From assembly GCA_028565635.1 (NCBI GenBank), contig JAOXYB010029011.1, forward strand, positions 1 to 15,121: a DNA stretch of 15,121 bases. Direction: 5' to 3'. The notes under the pieces were generated by a model that saw only the letters and a list, made by a program, of their open reading frames with translations, searched no databases and was not told where the DNA came from. Positions 9,001-15,121 of this stretch are shown here, piece by piece (position 1 is the stretch's first letter; each line of letters starts with the position of its first letter). A program made the position numbers and the translations under genes. This DNA comes from Phoronis ovalis (taxonomy: Eukaryota; Phoronida; Phoronidae).

Positions 9001-10305
9001 AAATGCTTGAAATCTATAATTTTTTCAAAATTGGCAAAAAAAGAAATATTTTTAAGTAATTATCACTGTGTGCTTTCTTGACTATTATGCCATGGAATAA
9101 ACACTGGCCAAACAATCTTTAATTCATTTAAATACGTACTCATTCCTCTACTTGTTTTCAATGTTTTCTTGCAGGGGAAGGATCAAGGCAAAATGATAGA
9201 AAAACCTATATCAAAATGTGACAGCGGTACACAAACAGATACTCACATCTTAGAATCTAATATTGTTAAATCTTATGAATGGAATGAATGGGAACTGAGG
9301 AGAAAGGCTATCAAACTTGTAAGATTTGTCATAACTTATCCTAGTACCCTTATCTTCAGTGATCTCTGTAAATTATTTATACACTTGACTGTCTTTGTCA
9401 CGGCATTCTTTTTGCTAACATAATAAACAGTATTCTTATGTAACTGCAACAAAATAGTAAAGTAGTACGTACCAGAAGCAAGACAAAACAACCATTCTTA
9501 GATATTGCAAATCATTAGAAAATTTATCAATGTTGCTGTACTGATGCCTGTCGCAGATTGAAACATATGATGAGTGTACAAAAATATAATGTTACACATC
9601 ACATATAAAACTATGATTAGGTGAGACCATTAAACAACTTTTATTTTTGGTGTGGCCTTTTGCTGGTAATTGTCCAATCTCTTTATTTGTGCTTTGTCCT
9701 GCACAAGCCTGATGAATCATGTAACTTTTTTATGCTAGCAGATTTATCTTCTCAGTGTGATTTTTAGTTGTTATTGTGCTGTGTTAGATATTAAGTAATG
9801 TGTATATACTTATTCTTACAGACAAATCTCAGAACAAAAGTAACACATTCTATGCAAACCACTTTGAGTAACATGAGACGGGATAATGCTGTACAAGTTT
9901 GGCCTCTCAAGTACGTTTTTATAAGTTATTTCCACATATACAGTTTTATTAATAATATTGCCGTTATCATCTGCGCTAAACTGGGCCAGTATAATGTTGC
10001 GTGCTAAATAATATTTAGCTATTGTGTCCAGTTAGATTTCTATTATATCAGAATATTCTGTGCATAAATTATATACTAGTCATTTCTACGCTACCATTGT
10101 GAAGACTGTACTTATTTAAATGTGCTTAACATTTCTTTTTGATTTCAGGGAAAACACAACACAGACAAAGAAAGATGGATACACTCAAGTACCAAATCCA
10201 AAAGTGTTCATGGCTGGCTTGCGTGGTTGTGGTCTAGAAAACGATGCATCTAACCCTATCAATATGACAAAAATTGATCTCACTCCAGATGTTGATCAAT
10301 CTTAG
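3071..10305 (+). CDS. CFAP206: CFAP206 (FAP206), radial-spoke docking protein of motile cilia, complete, 16 coding exons
   Basis: The exons are 3071-3178, 3542-3625, 3739-3829, 4129-4317, 4554-4712, 4997-5089, 5303-5415, 5983-6102, 6811-6915, 7144-7230, 7620-7718, 8141-8283, 8764-8863, 9175-9318, 9822-9910 and 10149-10305. They sum to 1881 bases (626 residues plus TAG), close to the roughly 620 residues of vertebrate CFAP206. Every junction is GT...AG and in phase. Recognisable segments are the start MSRAQAESVIKNIIREIA, AVREATAALQSVFPQTE-like residues near 150-170, the helical stretch VEMLESQLSQRMEQLQ, VEWLFPETTKNFTKLPLQYR followed by GYCGWALVKYDRLLLP (about 420-450), and a C-terminal VPNPKVFMAGLRGCGL. 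Family knowledge: FAP206 anchors radial spoke RS2 and the inner-arm dynein to the doublet microtubule. There is no signal peptide or membrane segment. Intron phases vary (0, 1 and 2). The tail has two TQT motifs, listed separately. No frameshift or internal stop was seen. Confidence 0.93.
3179..3541 (+). other. CFAP206: CFAP206 intron 1, nothing notable
   Basis: Donor gtaaga and acceptor ttctag bound 363 bases of AT-rich sequence. No repeat or conserved frame was recognised. Confidence 0.7.
5416..5982 (+). repeat. CFAP206 intron 7 with scattered AGGGT-containing words
   Basis: Between about 5590 and 5790, AGGGT-type words recur every 20-60 bases, in contexts such as ATAAAAAGGGTTA, TTAGGGTTAC, GAAAAGGGTACC, ATAAAAAGGGTATC and AAAAAGGGGTTA. 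They look like a degenerate dispersed or tandem repeat, but no clean period or terminal repeats were found. No coding frame. Confidence 0.4.
6485..6721. mobile_element. GC-rich insertion with GCGAGCAGCGAGCATT repeats and a possible 7-bp target duplication
   Basis: The segment lies within CFAP206 intron 8 (6103-6810) and differs sharply from its AT-rich surroundings. The motif GCGAGCAGCGAGCATT occurs at 6506-6521 and 6658-6673, one mismatch away at 6536-6551, and shortened near 6688. Copies are usually preceded by a TTAAGT-like stretch. Long T runs separate the blocks. CATTGTT flanks both sides (6478-6484 and 6722-6728), consistent with a 7-bp duplication. The ends (AAGGGGTAAAGGGGGG on the left, GGGGGGCCTACCCTCCC on the right) are only loosely inverted. 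It is a short non-autonomous repeat; the class is not assigned. The minus-strand open frame across it is compositional. Confidence 0.5.
7249..7262 (+). repeat. G14 homopolymer just inside CFAP206 intron 10
   Basis: Fourteen consecutive G residues start 19 bases after the gtatgt donor of exon 10. The tract is likely to vary in length and to be error-prone in sequencing. It could influence splicing or transcription, but nothing in the sequence proves this. Confidence 0.9.
7719..8140 (+). other. CFAP206: CFAP206 intron 11, nothing notable
   Basis: Donor gtgagt and acceptor tttttag bound 422 bases of AT-rich sequence. The minus-strand open frame that covers exon 11 and reaches into this intron reads as low-complexity shadow. 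Confidence 0.65.
8284..8763 (+). other. CFAP206: CFAP206 intron 12, nothing notable
   Basis: Donor gtaggt and acceptor tttgcag bound 480 bases with no recognised repeat or frame. Confidence 0.65.
9319..9821 (+). other. CFAP206: CFAP206 intron 14, nothing notable
   Basis: Donor gtaaga and acceptor cttacag bound 503 bases. The reading frame of exon 14 stays open for about 34 codons into the intron, a hydrophobic run with no sign of function. Confidence 0.65.
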
Positions 10306-10640
10306 ACCAAAATGTTTATATCTGTAAAATATCTTAAGAGTAATTTATTTTTGTATATGTGATTTTATCTGTAGCACTGTTCTTTTGGTTTCTAATAGTT
10401 AATTTCATAATTTTGAAATCAGATTTACATGAAACCGAGCAACAACCAAATAGCTAAAAAGACACGTGTACTGGGAGAGGGTATTTGTAAAACATTGTGA
10501 AATGCCAAGAAATCAAACAATCTTGATACGAGCTTAGCAATCAATTTTATTTATCCTAGTATGCATTAATTCTTTGACGTTGTTTGCATATATCACTGCT
10601 ATATAAATATTAATAATAAATGTATAAATCTGTTTTTATT
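10306..10640 (+). terminator. CFAP206: CFAP206 3' UTR with poly(A) signal
   Basis: After TAG at 10303-10305 the sequence turns strongly AT-rich. A canonical AATAAA lies at 10615-10620, followed within 15-30 bases by T-rich downstream sequence (CTGTTTTTATTTTTCC), so cleavage near 10635-10640 is likely. The end coordinate is approximate. Confidence 0.65.
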
Positions 10641-11318
10641 TTTCCATTAGTTAGTTACAAAAGAACAGTGTTAAAAGCTTTAGTGTATGATTCCTGCTTG
10701 CTTTTTGCATGAAAGGAAAGTAATGAGTTAATACTGGCTAATACTGGTAAAGTTCTTATAGGCAACCTTGGCAATTGCGCTGTGGAGTTTACGATATAAA
10801 CTAGCTCTTTTGATGTTGGCTTTTATGAGTTAGATTGCTGTAAATACAAAAAGAAAATGTTGGAAATAATTGTGTTAATAACTAAATGCATCATATTAAG
10901 AGTCATGTAATGAATATTTAAAAAAACTTAATTTTGTTATCTTTTAATGGTATGTACATTTCCCAGTAGACAAAAACATGACCCTGGATGTCATGCACCA
11001 ACACTTCTGGTGACCACCCAGAGGTGCCTTCCAGCATTTCGTCTTCCACCTGGGTAAGGAGTGCTCACAAGACCAGTGTTTCATTTACAGTTGTTGCAGC
11101 ACAATCAAACAATATTGGCATGTCTTAATTCCTGAATTCAAACATTTGTTTACTCCACGGACATGCATATTTATGGTAGGCTTTAATTCCCATGTATTTT
11201 CTACAATGTCTAGTGCTGCAGGAATATAACTGAAACTATATGAAAATATTTGTTTACATGATTACAAGGTGTTATGACAAAAAACTTGTAGAAGCAATCG
11301 GTTTGGAATCGATTGCGA

Positions 11319-11332
11319 CCATGAGGTGGCGC
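11319..11332 (+). promoter_or_regulatory. CTCF-like word upstream of WDR54
   Basis: CCATGAGGTGGCGC resembles the CTCF core consensus CCASYAGRKGGCRS with two mismatches. It stands between the CFAP206 3' end and the WDR54 promoter. Short-motif similarity alone is weak evidence. Confidence 0.25.
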
Positions 11333-11379
11333 CCATTTAGCTCTTTAGAATATGAAGATACATAAAGTCCATCGACGGA

Positions 11380-11408
11380 TGACGTCATTATGCGCAGTAT
11401 GTTGCGCA
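11380..11408 (+). promoter_or_regulatory. CRE octamer plus two NRF1-like half sites upstream of WDR54
   Basis: TGACGTCA at 11380-11387 is the palindromic CREB/ATF site. TGCGCA at 11391-11396 and again at 11403-11408 match halves of the NRF1 consensus. They lie 64-92 bases before the WDR54 ATG, a normal promoter-proximal position. CpG-containing words like these are rare in this AT-rich window, which supports a real promoter; binding is an inference. Confidence 0.5.
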
Positions 11409-11471
11409 CCATCTACAAAACGAGCACTTACCTGGTATCCGAGGACGCTACTGTGCAACCTTCTTGTCAAA

Positions 11472-14400
11472 ATGTACAAAAAGGGGAAAGGTATACCTTT
11501 AAAAAGTAGCTCATCCTTACTCAGTAACAATCTATGTGTTCTACTGAATCGAGAGAAGGGAATAACAAATTATGCAGCTGTTCATAAATCGACAGTAAAC
11601 ATTGTGTCAATGTCAAATGACGGGTCTTCAGTCAATCACCGACAAGTTGTTTGCAAAGACCCTGCAGCCGGTCATGCTCACGGCGGATCTATGATTTTGC
11701 AGGTAAAGCGATGCCTAATTTCCGATCTCTAATATAACTCCCTATCTTCACCACAACAATTCTGATTCATTTTCAGTAACAATTTAATCTCATCAGTTAT
11801 CTGCATTCAGTCTGACAAGAAGTAAAATTGAGTTTTGAACACATTTCTCTTGAGGCTTGACTGTATGTTTTCATATTCATTGTATTATATGCACTGTACA
11901 CTGTAGTATACACTTGCACGTTGTACATGTAATTCAAGGGTTTAGTGCCTATTATTACTGTAAATAATAAAAATATGTATACATGTGCTTCTAAGGGATC
12001 ATCTCAAAAGTTATCGCAATGACCACAAACGTATAGTGTTTCGTATAGGGGGCAGGGGGGTTAAAATCTCCCTACGTTTATGGTTTAGTGCGAAATGCAA
12101 AAAGCATGCGTAGTATATATACGATATTTAAAATAATTCCTATAACGGACCCCCGTTTTGAAATAGTAACACACACCCCGTTGCACCACCCCCTTTGGAA
12201 TAGAAACAGTTTCTTTTTATTGTTTACGGCACCTATTCTGGGCATATTGGTACAATAGGAATGGAAATGAGGAAAAGAGGGGGTTTTTTTTTTGCTCATC
12301 AATTTTTTTCTGGCAGGACGGAGACCTTTTTCGATTACTGAACTGATATTTTTCCCTCGCACCCGCCTGTTGAGAAAGTGTCTGACAGCCCTGATTTCCC
12401 TCTTGAAATTGGTTGTCAGTTTTTACCATGCGTGACGTCGAAATCTCACTAATCCCCCTATGTTTGACCAGGGGGGGTGGGGGTAATTCCTATACGAAAC
12501 ACTATACGTTTGCGGTCATTGCGATAACTTTTGAGATGATCCCTAAAATTTTATTTTTTTTCATTGTTTTAGTTAAAAGTAAACTTAATTAATAAATTCA
12601 TCTGACTGAGATTAATACATACAATAACATTGTTTAAGGCTAAATATTATATCCGAAAGTTAGCATGATTTTTCACTGTTTGGTTGTAGGCTAAATGGGT
12701 GCAGCTAGTCAACAGAACTGTGCTAGTCATCACATCACAGAAAGGAATTCAGGTATCATATTGCAGTATACAGTTACAGCTATTTACTTTTCCTGCTAAG
12801 AGCTTAATTAATAAACAGAACTTTTCGAATTTTACAAAGCCTATTAGCAATAATTATGTTCCAATATTTAAAACCTGTACTAAACACTATATATGTTCAA
12901 GTTTGTTCTTATATTTTAATATAAAACTTGCCTGGTAACTGTCAATCATGAAAATGTGTAAAACGTACAAGGATAATTCAAAAACATGGAAAAGATAGTA
13001 ATTGTCCAGGTACCTGATGTGCTTATGATACAAATTCATCTAAACCTTGAAACACTGGAAACAATTTCGAACATATTTTTTTCTATGCTTGTAACTAGTA
13101 ACATAATGTCAACAAAGAGAAGAGGAAAATTCAATTATTTAGAATAAAATAAGGTTAATAAATAAAATGTTTAATATTTAAAAGTCTTTTTTGGAAAAGC
13201 TTATATGTTGCTAAAAGATGATCAAATACATTAACTTTTATCTCTTTTTCACTAATAAACCATACAGTCAGTTTATGTTTTTCAGATTTTTGAATCAGAT
13301 GGTTCTACAATTATATACTGGCATGCCTTAGGAGATGTTAATTCACAAGAAAGTAAGATTTAAATTTTCCTGAGTAGTGTTCGATTTATAAAATTAACAT
13401 TTTTCTCGTCGTTGTTTTACGAGATAGCAAGTAGCATTTATTTCATAAGCGTAGCATTAGTTTATTCTTTTCATAAGATTATCTACTATTATTGAAATAT
13501 TCTTGCCAACTCACTTGTAATTCCTTTACAGTACAGATTCTTAGAAAATGTTATAGTGACAGCTTAATCTCGGGTATTCTGCAACTTTGAGACTACTCTT
13601 TTAAGTGAACATATGATTAGAAGCCAAAATTAACTTGACTGCATTATGTTTGTGTTGTTTGAACGTAGTTGTTTTCTGTTGCAGTTCAACCTACTTTTGC
13701 TCGTGGAATATGTGGCTTACAAGATGATCTCATTTGTGTAGGATCTCATACAGGAGAAATATTTGTCTTCAATATTCCGGCTAAAGGAACCAATGTTACT
13801 ACTGTCCAAGTGTTACAAGGTTGGTATCGATAGTCAAATGTAACATACACGATTAACATAATGATAGTTTCATCATTAAGGTGTCAACCTTGCAGGGTGA
13901 TAAAAAATAACAGGAACACTGTACAAATCATAATGAAAACATTTACTACGATTCAGCCACTTGAGTGACACTTTCATGAAAATGGTTGTAGGAATGTGCT
14001 GTCCAGTAGGGTATGGTTTTTCAGGGTCACTGCTTACAACGGGATATATAGTTCAACCACAGGTGCCTATGATGGATTTGATTTTAGCTCATTACTGTTT
14101 ATGACAGGTTATTGGAAATAAGATCTGCTTACAAGAGGGTCATTTTTTCCCAAAAATATTAGTAGTAATAACTGCTCGTTTCTGCTTTCAATTAACAAAG
14201 TTACTGTAGCATTACTGTTTAAATCTTATTTCTGTCACCAAAATTCTGTAGTCACTCGTTAGTTCCAGGAACATTATGAAATATTAATACTTCCTGGAGC
14301 AGTCAAAAACTTTCCCTATTAATATTATGTTATATCAACTGTTTAAGAATAAAACAAGAGATTGTGATGACTTGAAAAGGGCACTGTGCCGAAACGTGTC

Positions 14401-14944
14401 ACCATGTCTCAAGTAAAATACAATTGGTAATAAATGCTTACTACAAGCTCTGTGGTCAAAACAAAAAGAATTGCTTAAAGAAATGGACTCAGTTAATGAA
14501 TGATTTGATATAATGCTATAAAGTGGAATGTGAATTATCTTTAGTTATAGTACTAATCGAAGTTATTGTCTTGTTGTTATATGATGCTTTGTACAGAGCT
14601 GTAAATGCCGTAATATCAGCAATAAATATATAATTATAATATATATTTTTCTTTTTAGAAAAATGCCAATAGAATACAATGATTCCGAGAAAGGAAGCAA
14701 TTTTTTCTTTTGCCTCATATACTTTTTAAACCAGAAATCATGCTTTATGTGTGACTGTATGTGAGAACATCTATCTCACTTAAAGTACTTGACTGAACTG
14801 TACTCTTTCAGGTCATAGGAGTGCCATATGTGATTTGGCCTCGGAAGGAGGACATTTGGTGAGCAGTGATGAACATGGTGAAATTATAGTGTGGGCTGCA
14901 GCCAATGAGAATCTCCACGAGTTACAGAAAATAAATGGGCCAAA
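11472..14944 (+). CDS. WDR54: WDR54, WD40-repeat protein, first five coding exons (3' end outside window)
   Basis: The exons are 11472-11702, 12690-12752, 13286-13352, 13685-13819 and 14812-14944. The donors are gtaaag, gtatca, gtaaga, gttggt and gtgagt, and phases 0,0,1,1,2 fit. The reading gives 209 residues plus two bases, so roughly the last third of a protein that is about 330 residues in vertebrates is missing to the right. The start MYKKGKGIPLKSSSSLLSNN resembles the WDR54 N-terminus. TVLVITSQKGIQIFESDG and IIYWHALGD follow, then blade-like GSHTGEIFVFNIPAKG (about 145-160) and a clear WD40 unit starting GHRSAICDL and ending DEHGEIIVW (about 166-193). The start codon at 11472 was chosen by similarity; the frame stays open 40 codons further upstream, but that part looks like promoter DNA. 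In mammals WDR54 has been linked to EGF receptor signalling; its role here is not known. Intron 1 carries a MITE, and intron 5 carries possible retroelement debris. Confidence 0.88.
11995..12543. mobile_element. 549-bp PIF/Harbinger-like MITE in WDR54 intron 1
   Basis: The terminal inverted repeats 11995-12049 and 12489-12543 are 55 bp long with one mismatch. They begin GGGATCATCTCAAAAGTTAT and end TTTCGTATAGG. TAA flanks the element on both sides (11992-11994 and 12544-12546), a 3-bp duplication of the TWA type used by PIF/Harbinger transposases. Sub-terminal G runs lie just inside both repeats on the same strand (12048-12060 and 12471-12483). Minus-strand open frames of 94 and 70 codons inside it show no transposase motif and are probably not genes. 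The element is non-autonomous; the transposase source is outside the window. Confidence 0.85.
12753..13285 (+). other. WDR54: WDR54 intron 2, nothing notable
   Basis: Donor gtatca and acceptor tttcag bound 533 AT-rich bases. The exon 2 frame stays open for about 60 codons into the intron (to 12938) but has no conserved look. Confidence 0.6.
13820..14811 (+). other. WDR54: WDR54 intron 4-5 interval (992 bases) with possible retroelement debris
   Basis: The interval lies between exon 13685-13819 and exon 14812-14944. Most of it is featureless. Around 14364-14400 there is TGATGACTTG, then a GGCA-CTG-TGCC hairpin (14380-14390), then GAAACGTGTC. GATGA...hairpin...GAAACG strings of this type are common at the ends of invertebrate retroelements such as Penelope-like ones. 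No reverse transcriptase or endonuclease frame is present. Confidence 0.35.
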
Positions 14945-14986
14945 GTGAGTCATATGATTGCTGTTGTGGGTACTTTGGCACAATCT

Positions 14987-15121
14987 GTTTTTATGCCCAT
15001 CCACCATAGTGGGCATATTGTCGTAGTGTAGGCGGCGTCGTCGTCGTCGTCGTTGTTGTCGTATGTAACACTTTCTTTGTCTCGCGATAACAGCTTCAGT
15101 TTTTACCCGATCGGTTTCATA
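14987..15121 (+). repeat. Dispersed repeat, right copy, with expanded GTC microsatellite
   Basis: This is the inverted partner of the copy at 7-127. It lies in the WDR54 intron that starts at 14945. It carries a longer trinucleotide run (GTC/GTT units, about 15034-15060) where the left copy has only two units. Its hairpin is reduced to a TGCCCA...TGGGCA stem at 14994-15014. The element continues past the right edge. Two diverged copies 15 kb apart indicate a multi-copy interspersed repeat; its class cannot be set from these fragments. Confidence 0.85.

Larger units (their letters stand above)
10641..11471 (+). promoter_or_regulatory. CFAP206-WDR54 intergenic region with presumed WDR54 promoter and 5' UTR
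   Basis: Most of the interval is AT-rich and featureless. A slightly GC-richer patch at about 10975-11080 may be old repeat debris. The last 160 bases before the WDR54 start look like a TATA-less promoter: a perfect CRE octamer, paired TGCGCA half sites and a CTCF-like word cluster there. The transcription start was not located. Confidence 0.5.

Noticed and set aside
11352-11471. 40-codon upstream extension of the WDR54 frame
   Set aside because: The internal ATG at 11472 begins the part that resembles WDR54, and the upstream stretch contains the CRE and TGCGCA motifs expected of a promoter. Cysteine-rich peptide with no support.
11345-11530. 61-codon minus-strand ORF over the WDR54 promoter and exon 1
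   Set aside because: It is antisense to the recognised WDR54 exon and has no features of its own.
12078-12429. Minus-strand ORFs of 94 and 70 codons inside the TAA-flanked MITE, considered as transposase remnants
   Set aside because: No DDE, Myb/SANT or helix-turn-helix pattern is visible, the two frames overlap each other, and the composition follows poly-T and poly-C runs.
14364-14400. Active hammerhead ribozyme
   Set aside because: The conserved C of CUGAUGA is replaced and extra bases separate the core from stem II, so a functional fold is unlikely; kept only as a possible relic.
14813-15016. 67-codon minus-strand ORF at the right end
   Set aside because: It is antisense to WDR54 exon 14812-14944 and continues into the terminal repeat; a shadow frame.
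1-15121. The whole window as one giant transposon bounded by terminal inverted repeats
   Set aside because: The interval contains parts of two host genes cut by the edges, and the end repeats are diverged fragments lying inside introns; they are better read as two independent copies of a dispersed repeat.

Overview
This is a piece of an animal nuclear genome, most likely a marine invertebrate and perhaps a lophotrochozoan such as a mollusc; the taxon is an inference. The sequence is AT-rich. Its coding blocks are short (about 60-260 bp) and bounded by GT...AG introns, and the introns carry small non-autonomous transposons. Nothing prokaryotic, no CRISPR array, no tRNA or rRNA, and no complete autonomous transposon was seen.

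Three conserved genes can be assembled exon by exon, with every splice phase consistent. (1) On the minus strand, 2028 down to 721, lies the 5' part of SUPV3L1 (SUV3), the mitochondrial RNA helicase. It covers the targeting peptide and N-terminal domain, then runs off the left edge before the helicase motifs. (2) On the plus strand, 3071-10305, is a complete 16-exon CFAP206 (FAP206/C6orf165), coding for 626 residues of a radial-spoke docking protein of motile cilia. (3) On the plus strand, from 11472 to beyond the right edge, are the first five coding exons of WDR54, a WD40-repeat protein.

SUPV3L1 and CFAP206 are head to head. The roughly 1 kb spacer holds a 213-bp hAT-like MITE with an 8-bp target duplication and a near-palindromic body, plus an unassigned 104-codon minus-strand ORF. 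CFAP206 and WDR54 are in tandem, separated by a CFAP206 3' UTR with a poly(A) signal and a likely WDR54 promoter carrying a CRE and NRF1-like half sites. WDR54 intron 1 holds a 549-bp MITE with 55-bp terminal inverted repeats and TAA duplications (PIF/Harbinger-like). CFAP206 intron 8 holds a GC-rich insertion built on a GCGAGCAGCGAGCATT motif. Both window ends carry copies of one dispersed repeat in opposite orientation; the left copy lies in a SUPV3L1 intron and the right copy in a WDR54 intron.

The genes do not form a pathway. SUPV3L1 acts in mitochondrial RNA turnover, CFAP206 in the axoneme, and WDR54 as a presumed scaffold. I found no convincing new multi-gene system. The most interesting material is the MITE content, the organisation of the divergent promoter, and two TQT-type motifs in the CFAP206 tail.
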